Origin: Oegoconia quadripuncta | Lineage: Eukaryota > Arthropoda > Insecta > Lepidoptera > Autostichidae | Direction of reading: 5' to 3' | NCBI GenBank assembly: GCA_949316235.1 | Contig: OX438749.1 | Coordinates: forward strand, 16,942,414-17,006,413 | DNA length: 64,000 nucleotides | Shown here: in pieces, positions 21,985-33,637 of the stretch | How the letters are laid out: the number at the start of each line of letters is the position of its first letter | How positions within the stretch are numbered: the stretch's first letter is position 1 | The notes under the pieces: model-generated | Told to the model about the DNA's origin: nothing | The model's database searches: none | Seen by the model: the letters and a program-made list of their open reading frames with translations, nothing else | Made by a program: the position numbers and the translations under genes

Positions 21985-22135
21985 TGCACTATCTTGTTGC
22001 CCGCGACATTTCTTCAAAATCAATTCAGCAAAAAAATTACTCTATATTTTTTTTCAGGTCCAAATTTCATCCATAACCGTCTCGCCGTACACACATTAAC
22101 ACACACACAACTTTCACATTTATAATATTAGTTGG
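21985..22135 (-). mobile_element. Helitron-like non-autonomous element, decayed
   Basis: GTTGCCCGCGAC, then TCAAAATCAATTCAGCA, CCAAATTTCATCC and a terminal TTTATAATATTAGTTGGAT match the minus-strand elements at 34690 and 59366. The 3' (left) terminus is degenerate. Confidence 0.5.
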
Positions 22136-23249
22136 ATACGTCGTATCTTTCGGATTAAATTAAATCTCTCCGGATTTGTGAACCCTATGAATGTAAAAAT
22201 GCGGTGCTCATTCTTTATGTATAATAATTTATGTCAAGAAACTTTTTAAAGCCAAAAGAAACAATAATTTTAACAAGAAAAACATTCGAGTTTTGGCTTT
22301 TCTGTATTGCGAAAGGGGTCCATTGATTCACTGTTTACACCTTTCTATTGGCAAGCTCGAAATTTAAATAAAACATTCGATAAGTCATCTCCGTGGTTGC
22401 CATTTTTATTTGAATTAAATTTAAAAGAATTATGCTGTATCAAATGGAATTAATGTTAATAATGTTTATAAAATATCGACATACTTGAATAATGCACCTA
22501 ATAATATTGACAATGTAAGAAAAATTATTATTTATTATTATTTATTTATTACGAATAAATCTGAATCATGTTTCGGAGTAACAAGAATAGTTACATTTTT
22601 AACCGACTTCAAAAAGAAGGAGGTTATCAATCATCATTCTGTATAATTAATTGAATACAAATTCAGGTTGCGTAACGAATCTGTCATTGTCATACTTGAT
22701 CTTAATTTTACAAATTTCGATTTACTGTCGACGATATTCGAAACAGCACTCAACTTCGTCCGTTTCATTATCTCAAGCATATCATAAAGACTCACAATTC
22801 TATATAATCGCAAAACAACCAAGGAAAAAGAAAAATTGGACGTAAAATGGAACGTCATAAAAAACCTTTATGTATTTATTTCTTTCTTTATTTCTCGCGG
22901 TAAAGAGATACAGGGGGATATTATTTATCGCACGGTTTGGCTGGCGTTTGACCCTCGATGCTGGGTCCTGATAGAGGGTGTACTAAATCACATTACATGG
23001 TTCTTTTATTTGTTCCGTCGCAATACCTCACCGGAGAGGCGCAATTGAATACAAAATCGGAACGAACGTTTCGTCTGAAGCCCACGGAGGTCTGTAACGT
23101 GTACCACATTACATAATGTTGCTTGGTAGAAATTAATGACCATGAATATGCTTAAGTGACTTTATCAGATTACTTTTTAGTGCAGTATGTTTTAATTATT
23201 GTAATAATATTAATAATAACAAGAAAATTACAACACAACCGGAAGATTT
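22136..23249. other. Gene-free stretch with a hairpin-led repeat
   Basis: At 22600-22626 a TAACCGACTTCAAAAAGAAG...GGAGGTT hairpin begins, the same repeat as at 10914. No gene. Confidence 0.45.
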
Positions 23250-23345
23250 TGAAAAGTGGTGAGTGCAGTGTGCTATCAAAAGGGACTCCATCTCAGCATA
23301 TGCTGTAGCAGTTGCTACAGCGCTGGTTATCAAAAGAGCCCAATG
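23250..23345 (-). repeat. Dispersed repeat, piece
   Basis: The complement contains ATAACCAGCGCTG and CAGCATATGCTGAG, shared with the plus-strand copy at 53935-54200. Origin unknown, probably a LINE or LTR tail. Confidence 0.45.
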
Positions 23346-23431
23346 TCAAGAGCCTCCGATGTGTTTCGGACAGTTGTACCTACTAGTTATGCAAATACAA
23401 CATATAACTTATTGTACCAGTTGCATATAAG

Positions 23432-23670
23432 TCGCCTCAACTAAGAAAGTTATCTATGGTTGTATATGTATTAAGGATTAATCATCCTCTCTTTTTGTAC
23501 AACAATTATAAATAGGTATTTTTGTATTGTCTCAGTGATTTAGTTAGTTAATAGTCTATTTTATTCTTAAGTGTTGATACATTCAGTTAATTATGTCGTA
23601 ATGTTGGGTAAGACTGAAAATATTTTGAACTGTGTCTAGTTTTGTGAACTGTTTAAAAAATATACATATA
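23432..23670 (+). repeat. Dispersed repeat shared with 34107-34385
   Basis: Blocks such as TCTATGGTTGTATATGTA, TAATCATCCTCTCTTT, GATTTAGTTAGTTAATAGTC and AATTATGTCGTAATGTTGGG occur in the same order at 34107. Non-coding; class unknown. Confidence 0.75.
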
Positions 23671-23923
23671 ATTAAATATTAAACATTGTTTAATATAATG
23701 TAACTTAGTATTTATAATGGCAATTTATAATATTATGAAGAAGGGAAGATTAACATAAATATATGAATGAGTAGTACAGTAAAATGGGGAAGCAGTAGGT
23801 ATATGATATTATGATTATAAATGCAAGGTTTGTCACCCCTACATCACAGGTATGATGGAACATGGCAAGTTAATTTGGTAGTTTTATAAATATAACTTTA
23901 ATTTATGTTTAAATGTGCCAATT

Positions 23924-24250
23924 CCGCGAACGCTCTCGCGTTAAGTGGCTCAGCGGTTAAGGCACTGTTTGGGAGGCCCGGGTTCGCCATCCAGGCAGGC
24001 CATGCCCCAATGAATTCTTAAATTTCATTTAATTACTTTATGTGCATTTATCCGACTGCTCTTGAACGGTGAAGGAAAACATCGTGAGGAAATCTGCATG
24101 CCATGTGAAATAAAAATTCTAAGGCATGCGAAGTCCCCAACCCGCATTGGGCCAGCGTGGTGGACTCTACGGCTACGGCCCATACTCCCTCATTATACGA
24201 AAGAAGGCCTATATCCCTGCAGTGGGATGTTTAAGGGCTGATGATGATGA
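23924..24250 (+). mobile_element. SINE family D, full length
   Basis: A 327-bp insertion flanked by a 10-bp duplication TGTGCCAATT (23914-23923 and 24251-24260). The head carries AGTGGCTCAGCGGTTAAGG, a good tRNA A box; the B box is partly decayed. The end is CTGCAGTGGGATGTTTAAGG with GGCTGATGATGATGATG, the shared 3' module. The large clean target duplication proves a retrotransposed unit with these exact ends. Confidence 0.9.
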
Positions 24251-24260
24251 TGTGCCAATT

Positions 24261-24759
24261 AACCTAAGTTGCTTGAGAGGAGGCAGAAGGTTGTTCCAAC
24301 ATTTGGTGGCCGATATTTTAAAAGCCAACGTCCTGTGATGAGACATATGAGAGCAGCTTGTCCTGCTGTAATAGGATAGCCTTATGCCTATCTAGGAATC
24401 TATTTCAGTATCTATATCAATCTGTGGATCAATGTAAAAGTTGGTTAACATTTCATGTCTGTATTTAGGATTCGACATTCATCCCTTTATATAAATAAAT
24501 CAAATCAAAAGCAAGAGGCATTCATCTTCATTTTCCTCCGGGGGTCAGCTTTATAACTCACTCCGGGCGAATCACGCAGGCTTTTATTACGTAGCCTTAT
24601 TTATACGATGTCATACTTCTGCGCTGATGTCGGTTATTATGGTAAGGGCAGTCGTCCACGAGTGGTACTCCAAGTCTTTTTAGGGTTTCGTGCGCCCAGC
24701 ATCCAAAATTAGCCCATTACTGAGCTGGGCCTGTCTGTCTAGACTGTCGTTATTTTATT
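24261..24759. other. Gene-free stretch
   Basis: No gene seen. Confidence 0.4.
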
Positions 24760-24768
24760 ACTAATAAA

Positions 24769-25021
24769 TAAATAAATATCTTTATAGCGCCACCTAGGTC
24801 CACAGTAAGCATCTAGGCTTGTGTTATGGATACCAGATGGTTGATAAATTACACAAATATTTATTTATTTTTGTAAATAAATACATGTATAAATGAAAAG
24901 CATCCATAACTCGGGAACACATGTCTGTATTCATCATACAAACATATGTCCCTAGCGGGATTCGAACTCGCGACCATTTTTTTTTCCAGAGTTTCTAACC
25001 ACTACGCCAAACAGGTCATCA
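24769..25021 (-). mobile_element. SINE family C, full length
   Basis: Minus-strand copy. The right end holds the tRNA-like head (complement of GACCTGTTTGGCGTAGTGG and GGTTCGAATC). Flanked by the 9-bp duplication ACTAATAAA (24760-24768 and 25022-25030). Confidence 0.87.
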
Positions 25022-25027
25022 ACTAAT

Positions 25028-25076
25028 AAATTGTGTTACTAAATGAATGAAATCTATTCATTTAGTAACACAATTT
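25028..25076. other. Perfect 21-bp hairpin
   Basis: Arms 25028-25048 and 25056-25076 are exact inverted copies with a 7-base loop (GAAATCT). It begins inside the right target duplication of the neighbouring SINE C. Confidence 0.9.
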
Positions 25077-25741
25077 TGAAAATACTATAAGAAAGTAAAT
25101 GTATGCTTATAGACATAGCACACCGTCCCATTGCTATTCCTGTTAGCCAGGATTAACAACGGTACAGCTGAACGTCGCCTACTGAAAGTAAACGGGTACC
25201 GAGAAAAGATTTTTTTAAGAAGAAAAAGGGGTTTCAAGAAGAAAGAAAAAATATATTTCCTCCTTTACAAAAGGAATGCTAAAATACTTATAGACAGTTG
25301 AAATTTGGACAGATTACATAGTAGTTTGACCGAAAACTAAATATTTTAGCGGGTACAGTCACCTACATCTAATATATACCCCTTGCGCCCTGGATCTATT
25401 GCATTAATTATGTCGTACAAGATAAAACAGGCCATGGGTATCAATATTTCATATCCTGACAACACTACTCATGCAGGGAGCACATTAGGGATTGTTTTTA
25501 AAACATAATAAATGTAATTAATGCAATAGATCTAGTAGGCCAGGGATCATAAGGGTTTTCGCTGTATTGCCTTACAAGTCAAAAATTTTTAAAAACTACG
25601 TAGGCTTGTGAGGTCTCATTGTTTAGAGCTCTTTATTTGGAAAAAACTGGGCAATTTGGAATTTTCTTTCTAAAGATAATTCGTCGAATCTGCATATGTT
25701 TTGAGAGCGCCATGTAATAATGCTGTTGCCATCATATTTCT
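25077..25741. other. Gene-free stretch
   Basis: No gene. A CCGTCCCATTGCTATTCCTG and AGCCAGGATTAACAACGG patch near 25124-25162 looks like an old LINE fragment. Confidence 0.35.
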
Positions 25742-25872
25742 TTTTTTTATGATTGATCGGACACGCATTTGACCACAATCTCACCTGTTGGAAAGGAACG
25801 ACGTGATCTCAGTAGATGTCTATTCACCCCGCTCTTGATGATCCCGAGACCGTAGCATCTTGGAAAGGAAAA
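25742..25872 (-). pseudogene. LINE reverse transcriptase C-terminal fragment
   Basis: Minus-strand translation gives FPRCYGLGIIKSGVNRHLLR with RSRRSFP downstream, matching the equivalent end at 45002 (YNLGIFKSMVNRHLL). A short poly-A-like tail (T-run at the left) follows. 5'-truncated. Confidence 0.6.
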
Positions 25873-28505
25873 TCCATGTTTTGACTGCTCGCCATATGAA
25901 TGAATTCAAACCGCTTATTTTTAATAGATATTTTGAACCTGATTTTGTCGTCACTTTTCGAAGCTGCTAGGAATAACAGACTTGCACTGAGAAGAGACCA
26001 CGAATCTAAGAGGTTGCTCCATCTCAATACATTAAATTTTTATCCGTCGACGCAAAGGGGAGTGTTAGAAGTTTGAAACCTATGTCTGCCTGTATATGGC
26101 ATTATAGCTCCAAAATGGCTAAACCGATTTGAAAATGGTATATGCAAAAGATAATGTTGACGAGTTGGGTATGACTAAGAAGCCGTATTTGATGGTAATC
26201 GTTTCAACCGTTGCGATGATAATAACTTTGACACAATTGACTTGTGTAACTCGATAATATAATCATATGAGTATAATAAATTTTTATTGTATTGCTATAC
26301 TCATAGTCATCATGGAAACAACATGACTGTATTGCAGTTATAGGTAATCTCATTTACAACGGGAAAAAAGAATTGTATTAGTTTTTTTTATACCGAAAGC
26401 TATAACAGCATAAATACAAAGGAGTTGTGCGAACGGCCTTATAGCAATAAATGGTAAATTCATTCATTCATTTGCGGATGCCGATTTTATGAATAAAATT
26501 GTGAGATGATAGCATGCAAACGATCCCTGATTCGCACACGGGACCTGAGTAGACTATTAATCACTTGGGAGCGAGCAGGAAAACAGTATAGCAGCTAAGA
26601 CGGCTGAAAGGAATGATTCTTTTTAGCTCGAAAACAAAGAGTTTTATGTGCGTGTGTGTACAATCTTTGTCGGAATGTATTTTAATAATGAATGGTCCAA
26701 TTTCCGTGCATTTTTTATAATATATCTAAGATTACGATAATGGTTCTTGTTTAATGAAAATCTGTTAAGTCGTTACGAAGATATTTAACTTTGAACACAG
26801 TTGGTTTTGATTATCTGGATGACATGAAACAAAAATTTATTTGTTTCGTCGGGAATTTTCTACATAAAAAAAACTCTACTCAACATATCGTTTGAATGTC
26901 AAAGTTAATATTTGTCACCGTTATAACGATTGCAAATTTATGAAGAAAAGTTGTAGGTCTTCAAAAATATTGTAGATTTTCTGAAATACTTTTTCAAGAC
27001 AGGGATCAGTTTAGAAATTAATATTTACTCATAATTTTTATTTTATTTTATTCATTAAAGAAACCAACAGCGTTACAGATGTGAATAAATATTAGATAAT
27101 ATGCAAGAAATAAGGCAAGTTACGAAGAAGAACCAAGTAATGGGTAACTTCACGGACATTGAGTGAGACACTGCAAATAATGCCGAATATTCGTATAATA
27201 CGTGCAGCTGCAAATACGCACAATTTCATAACAATATAAATAAATATCTTTGCACTTACTAAACATAATTATAATTTTATGAATTATAATTCATAAGCTA
27301 GGAGAATTATAGTGATCTAAGCGATGGGTCGATATCTTCGGCGACATGAAGGCTGGCAGCTACTTCTCTCAACGCACGTTACACAGAGATAACGCTGCCA
27401 GCCCCGCAGCACTGATTTTATATTGTAATTTGTATTTTTTTTATTTATTTTTTTGTAATTTTTATGAAACCTTGGATTAATGCTTATGTATTCTAATCTA
27501 ATAAAAATCACGTTAAGCGATGATTAAAAAAAAGCTTTAAATGCTAATTCCCGCCACTTTCCTCAGATCTTCCGTCCACCTTGCAGGTGAACATTTTTTT
27601 AGAGCTAAGTACCTATCTCCACAACCAGCAATTTTTGAAAATTTCAAAAGTATACAAATTATGTAGTAATATATTTACTAAACAAAATTGATAAGCAAAA
27701 TCTAAGTAGGTTCCACTAGTATATGCGAGTAGTAATCCACCATCTTAAACATGTAGTTAAATCTGTAAACAAAAACTCCGTTATAAAAAATTTATTAAAT
27801 CAGCTTTGCATTTGTATTTATATTCAGACTACGGAACCCCGTTGCGCACGGATTAACGCGCACTTCGCCGTTTCTTATGGTTTCTAATGTTTCTCAGATG
27901 TAATGTACGAAGAAGATATAAATTAAATTCATGTTTATCTACTCAAATGTGTGCCAAATATTTATGCATTAGCTATACGTACTATTGTTAAGAAAATTGT
28001 GAACGATACCTATACTATAGTGAAAATTTTACGGCCTTCCCAGAAAGCTTTTGGATGAATTATTTTGGAAATAATTGAAGGCTGACGTAAAGACAAGTTT
28101 GGAGAGAAGCTTGAAAACAATGACGTGAAAAGCTTATAATAAACCCATTTCATAAGCATAACACCATATACCTTTGTCACCATTGCTGTATAGTAGCATC
28201 ATTGATACCAATTTTTTATAGGTAAGCATCGATAAGTCGCTTGCCCAGCGTGACAGATTGGGCAAATGATCCAATGATTAATAATCCAAAATGCTAAGAA
28301 TAGAAATAATGGTCTTGTTAATTAATCGTCTTGATGCTACTGCCTGCCGAGTTGCCATGGCAACTAAGAATCACATACGGTCCAAAGAATTAATCCGGTC
28401 ATTGCATACTGCCAATGACGTAAATGAGCCAATTTACGTACACCTATTGAGTCTCGATCATATATATTAAAGGCTTATCCATTCTAATAGAGATGGCCAT
28501 GCTGA
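25873..28505. other. Gene-free stretch
   Basis: No gene recognised in 2.6 kb. 26090-26200 resembles part of the hairpin-led dispersed repeat (GGCTAAACCGATTTGAAAA). Confidence 0.4.
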
Positions 28506-28529
28506 AATATCGACAATGTTGTCGATATT
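28506..28529. other. Short palindrome
   Basis: AATATCGACAA and its exact complement separated by TG: an 11-bp perfect inverted repeat. Confidence 0.8.
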
Positions 28530-28577
28530 CTAATATTTTTAACGTACTATTAGCAAAATAACACTAAACTGCAGAAA

Positions 28578-28903
28578 AACCGCCTCCGTGACTCAATGTA
28601 AACAACATAGGGATTACGAATCGGAGGTCGCGGGTTCGATCCCCAGCGGGGTACATGTTTAGTACTCGGTTTGGTTGGTGGTAGGGCTTAAATGTCCACC
28701 TGGCTAGCTACCACCATCTTATCTAAGTCTACTCCAAACAGCAATGTTAATAGCATTGTTGTGTTCCGGTTGTCAGAGATAAGATAGCCAGTTCCTCAAA
28801 TATTTGGATTTCCGTGTCAGTACGCTTCCACCTTCGGCCTCATCTTCACTTAACATCAGGTGTGATTGAGGTCAAGTGCTAACCTGTTGTGCATAAAAAA
28901 AAA
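28578..28903 (+). mobile_element. SINE family A, full length
   Basis: Starts ACCGCCTCCGTGACTC, B box GGTTCGATCCC at 28633-28643, ends TTGTGCATAAAAAAAAA. One of the better preserved copies, so a good reference for the family. Confidence 0.88.
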
Positions 28904-28969
28904 CATTCCAATTTTAGCGTGTATGAAGCATTTTATGACAGTGATAAAAGCAAAATCACGTCAGGATCG

Positions 28970-29036
28970 TTGCAAGTGGAAATCCATAGTCTCTTCCAAC
29001 CCCAACGGGAAAGAGGCGTGAACATTATGTATGTAT
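28970..29036 (+). pseudogene. RTE-type LINE extreme 3' end
   Basis: Translates CKWKSIVSSNPNGKEA then stop, followed by TTATGTATGTATGTAT, the same end as the minus copies at 19757 and 62245. Only the last codons and tail remain. Confidence 0.65.
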
Positions 29037-30292
29037 GTATTTTTCTTTAATATGTAAAAAATTAAACTATGTTTTAATTTCTGAGACGAACAATTCGATG
29101 ACACTTACATGTATAATTTGTCAATAAATAAATGCTCGTTACATGTAAACCTACACAACAACAACATGGTATACAAAGGGGCAACGAGCTACTTTGAACG
29201 TTAATTTACGACAGTGTTAGAGCATGTATTTTGTGGTACTAGTAAGTTGTTGTATAACCCAATGTTTGTCGTAAAAATCTACCAAGGAATCCCTTGTGAA
29301 CATAAAAGCGCAGCTCATTGATGAGGAACTCCCAGTGACAGTGACAGTCAACCTACCAGTCCAGGGGGATGATTAAGCGATGCATCTTGCCTGTTGCTTC
29401 ATTCAAGCAAGTGATTATCGACGATATTAGTATGGCAAAAGACTCGAAGCATCGAGTCTTCTCATACTCGATTCGATTATGCTCAAGAATTTGTAGTCGA
29501 CTGCTATAGTTTTTTATAAGCAACGACTCAAACTGTAATAACAATACAAGCATTTATTAATTCGCATTTGTAGTTTTTAACATAAAAAATATATTAGACA
29601 CTCTGCGGATCAAGATGATGCGAACTAACCAAGCAATTCAAAATTAGTCTAGTCGTTTAGGGTACAAGAAGTAACATATAAATCTACATAATTATATACG
29701 TAAAATAACTGAAGTCTTGAAATAAATAGGTACGACTAACACGAGTCTTCGATAAAACCTTGAATTCGATAATTCGACTCGAAACTCAGTGCTCAATATG
29801 GACTCGAGTAGAAATCAGCTTTGAAGATTTACATTATCAGGGTTAGAATATTACGATGTGTTTTCCATTTAAATAAAAAAAAAAATAGCAATATTTTTTA
29901 TCAATCTGTTTTTTTATTCGGGAGAATCTTTTGCCACACTACGTGAATGTAAATGAGAAGCTATGTATAAACAAAACGCTATTATAAAGTTTCTGATTAT
30001 TTTGATAATAAAGCGCTGTGAACCTTAACTGAGCTTAGCTATATTCAATCTGTATATACGAGTATATTAGCTACGCAGGTTATTTAAAATTTTATCTGAA
30101 CTGATATTTTAAAATATCTGTAGTTATAAGTTTCTTGATGCTTCTTCCCCTTAAAAGTTGGGTAAACTAATAACTTTCAGTTGGATAGATTTTAATAAAC
30201 GTATGACTTTCAATAACTAAGATTTCCTACATTAAATAAAATATTTTGAATTAACTGGCTTAGTGATGAATGTCCAGATCGCAAAGCTTTCC
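29037..30292. other. Gene-free stretch
   Basis: No gene. A 9-bp hairpin AAGACTCGA/TCGAGTCTT lies at 29439-29460; GACTCGA words recur near 29780 and 29802. Confidence 0.45.
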
Positions 30293-30618
30293 TTTTTTAT
30301 GCATAACGGGTTGATACTTGACCTCAATCACACCTGATGTTAAATGAAGATGAGGTCGAAGGTGGAAGCGTACTGACCCGGAAACCCCAACACATTTTTG
30401 GGGACTGGCTATCTTATCTCTGACAACCGGAACACAATGCTATTAACATTGCTGCTTGGCGGCAGATTTAGAAAAGATGGGGGTAGCTAGCCAGGCGGAC
30501 AATCAAATGCCCTACCACCAACCAAACCGAGTACTAAACATGTACTCCGCTGGGGATCGAACCCGCGACCTCCGAATCGTAAACCCAATGTTGTTTACAT
30601 TGAGCCACGGAGTCGGTT
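30293..30618 (-). mobile_element. SINE family A, full length
   Basis: Minus-strand copy, T-rich tail at the left, tRNA-like head at the right with the complement of GGTTCGATCCC near 30556. Confidence 0.86.
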
Positions 30619-31127
30619 GAATTAAAGCGTTGAAAGCGTTAGCAAGGGTCAATTTGTCAAATATCCTAATTCTGAAATTTATCAATTCTTGGCTAGCTTG
30701 ATATAGTTAGAAATTTTACAATCGCACTGGTATGTTAGTAATTATTTCTGAATGACAGGTTTAGTAAAAAATAACATAACTCCTTAACCCAACAGTTCAA
30801 GCTTAGAGAAGTTAATCCAATAAATATCAATAACGGCGAGAATCGAACCCATGTTATATTAACTTTGACACTAATCCAAAAGATGAAGCAGTCATTTATT
30901 ATGCTTTGCTCTACAGAGTTTAGATACTGTGGGTTAATTTTATATTATAACATCGAAGATTACCTATACCTGTATTATATATTAAAGCGTCTTTATCAGC
31001 TTGATTGACTTGATTAGCAAATTAAAATCACTTTGAAAATATTTAAATATGGATATAATAATGTTAATCCCTACCAGCTGTAATTTTTATTACTAAATTA
31101 AATAAACAATAATAAATATTTCGGACA
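30619..31127. other. Gene-free stretch
   Basis: No gene. GGCGAGAATCGAACCCATG near 30835 is a lone B-box-like sequence with no tRNA around it. Confidence 0.4.
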
Positions 31128-31195
31128 CTTACACCAATCATCTAGTCCCAAAAGCAAAGCTTGTACTATGGATATATACTAGATAACGGATACAA
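31128..31195 (-). mobile_element. SINE family B fragment
   Basis: GGACACTTACACCAATCATC, CTAGTCCCAAA and GTACTATGGATA match the 3' half of the SINE B at 42913. It abuts a 5'-truncated SINE A at 31198. Confidence 0.6.
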
Positions 31196-31197
31196 CG

Positions 31198-31362
31198 GAG
31201 CAATGTTAATAGCATTGTTGTGTTCCGGTTGTCAGAGATAAGATAGCCAGTCCCCCAAATGTGTTGGGGTTTCCGGGTCAGTACGCTTCCACCTTCGACC
31301 TCATCTTCACTTAACATCAGGTGTGATCGAGGTCAAGTAGGAATCCGCCCTGCATAAAAAAA
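31198..31362 (+). mobile_element. SINE family A, 5'-truncated
   Basis: Begins AGCAATGTTAATAGCATTG and runs to the A-rich tail. The tRNA head is missing, so it has no polymerase III promoter of its own. Confidence 0.83.
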
Positions 31363-31414
31363 TATTAGCGACACACACATACACGTATAAATGTGAAAAT
31401 AACCAATGAACACA

Positions 31415-31490
31415 ATGAAATTGGAACCGGAGATAAAAGTAATAGGTCGTCGTACCACAACGTCCTCAACAACCACGTTGTTAGACGGTA
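31415..31490 (-). repeat. Dispersed repeat shared with 20905-20975
   Basis: Complement of CGTCTAACAACGTGGTTGTT, GAGGAC and GTGGTACGACGACC occurs on the plus strand near 20910. A pair in opposite orientation; class unknown. Confidence 0.6.
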
Positions 31491-31573
31491 GCGTAGTTAT
31501 AACATGTGGTTTGCTGCCTCAGACAATACAGTGAAGGGTTTTTAAGGCAACAACTCAACTCATTATTTGTGCC

Positions 31574-31845
31574 TTAATTCTCTGTCCTTCAATCAATCAT
31601 GGAATTTCAACAGTTCTAATTTTTGGATTTACTAAGTAAAATACACGCTATTTTGGGGCGTTTGATTTTGACACTTAATTCCAAATCAACGACATCGATG
31701 TCGACATTAATTCTCTGTCTTTCAATCTATCACGTAATTTAACAGTTGAATTTTTTTGATTTACTAAGTAAATAATATGTCCATACTCGCTATTTTGGGG
31801 CATTTAATTTTGACGCATAATTCCATCGACATCGATGTTCACATT
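31574..31845 (+). repeat. Two-copy tandem duplication, about 133 bp
   Basis: Units begin TTAATTCTCTGT at 31574 and 31707. Both contain GATTTACTAAGTAAA and CGCTATTTTGGGGC. The copies are diverged. The boundary holds GACATCGATGTC, a 12-bp palindrome. Confidence 0.75.
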
Positions 31846-32086
31846 TCTATCGATGTGTTGCAAACACTAGTGTCTCAAATTGACCGTGACATTACACGAA
31901 TGCAGATCGTTTGACCCGAACAAGAGATTGCGGATATTCTGGGTTAGTCCCACTTCAGAGCCATTTTTCAAAGCTGGCTATGAAATGAAAAAAATCCAAT
32001 TTTTTCTGTCAAAAGCTGTCTATGTCTAATGGGAATTCTTTTTTGCCTTACACGTAATTACCGCCGGTAGTCTAAATAATTTAATC

Positions 32087-32321
32087 GATTTTTAAGTGCG
32101 AGGTGTCGTTGGATTCGTCTTGATCCTTAGACGGTCATAATGATAGATTTTTAAGTGCGAGGTGTCGTTAGATTCGTCTTGATCCTTAGACGGTCATAAT
32201 GATACATTTTTAAGTGAGAGGTGTCGTAAGATCGTCTTGATCCTTAGACGGTCATAATGATACATGTTTAAGTGTGAGGTGTCGTTAGATTCGTCTTGAT
32301 CCTTAGACGGTCATAATGATA
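32087..32321 (+). repeat. 59-bp tandem array, four copies
   Basis: Unit starts at 32087, 32146, 32205 and 32263; the third is one base short. Shared core GAGGTGTCGT, GTCTTGATCCTTAGACGG and TCATAATGATA. A single diverged unit lies at 17641. Confidence 0.9.
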
Positions 32322-32462
32322 CATTTTATGGTAAAAATCCAAAGCTATCGGTTGTTTAGGTTAATAAATATATAAATTATCTACTGTTGACTGAATCAAA
32401 TACATTATGTTTTATAACCTTGTTAGCAAAATAGTGTAACTTTTCTTAAAACCATTTATTCA

Positions 32463-32893
32463 AATATATTAGGTCCTTACCTATGAAATTCGCGTTTTGT
32501 ATGAAGAATTTAATTAAGACTGTTTTCTCCATACAAACATTTTAGTTTTTTTTGGGAACGGCAAATCCAAATTTAGCTAAACTTTGTGTGTATTATCGGA
32601 TAACATTATGTTAAGTCTAGGCAGCGTTAATTTTTAAAAGTAACCGCTTTATAAATGTTTCAGCGAATCTAAGAAATGATTATGGGAAGCACATGAAAAG
32701 AGCACTGTTAAAATTTTTTTATTATATGACTTAGCCCAGAAATTAAAAAACATTTCATGTGAAACCTTGAAATAATATTCCATTTTCCAAATAAAAAACA
32801 AATTTGGATATAGCTTTGAAAATCGCTGGAATTGGTACATATGATTAACGAAGAAAAAAAACTTCAATTTCATAGGTAAAGACCCAATATTTT
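32463..32893. mobile_element. MITE with about 25-bp inverted ends
   Basis: The left end TATTAGGTCCTTACCTATG and the right end, complement TATTGGGTCTTTACCTATG, are inverted copies with two differences, continuing into AAATT on both sides. About 430 bp with no transposase. I recall similar ends from lepidopteran repeats. The 74-codon minus-strand frame inside is AT-driven and unlikely to be real. Confidence 0.65.
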
Positions 32894-33300
32894 GGTTCTG
32901 TAACCTTGCTTACACGTTTAATCATATAATAGAGAAGCAACAAATTATTGTGATGAAGTTGGGTGGCCTACATTCCAAATTGGTTGACCTTACAATGCCG
33001 AGAAGCAATTTCTCCGGAACCTTTACAAGGATCCTGTTAATTTATTCAACACACGTAGTTGGTGTTGTTTCCTAACACCATTATCATCCAACACGGAACG
33101 ATGATCCAACCCATATAATGAAGCACCGTGGTAAGGAAAACAGTATTATCTAATAATAAATTTATACATACTTATACTCGTACATACTCTATAATTTTTT
33201 GTCTATAACTGTTTCTATAATAGAATTTTTCACCACCAGAGCGACTCCGGAATTCAGTAGTGAAGAAAGTAAAATAAACTAATAACTATGAACTATAACC
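32894..33300. other. Gene-free stretch
   Basis: No gene or repeat recognised. Confidence 0.4.
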
Positions 33301-33637
33301 TTTTTTTATGCATAACGGGTTAGCACTTGACCTCAATCACATCTGATGTTAAGTGAAGATGGGACCGAAGGTGGAAGCGTACTGACCCGGAAACCCCATC
33401 TTATTCCCCTGTCCCCTAGGACTGGCTATCTTATCTCTGACAACCAGAACACAACAATGCTTTTAATATTGTAGCTTGGCGGCAGAGTTAGATAAGACGG
33501 TGGTAGCTAGCAGGCGGACATTTAAAATGCCCTACCACCAACCAAACCGAGTACTAAACATGTACTCCGCTGGGGATCGAACCCGCGACCTCCGATTCGT
33601 AAACGCTATGATGTTTACATTGAGCCACGGAGGTGGT
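33301..33637 (-). mobile_element. SINE family A, full length
   Basis: Minus-strand copy with the family body and head. The interior has an extra-diverged CTTATTCCCCTGTCCCC patch near 33400. Confidence 0.85.
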
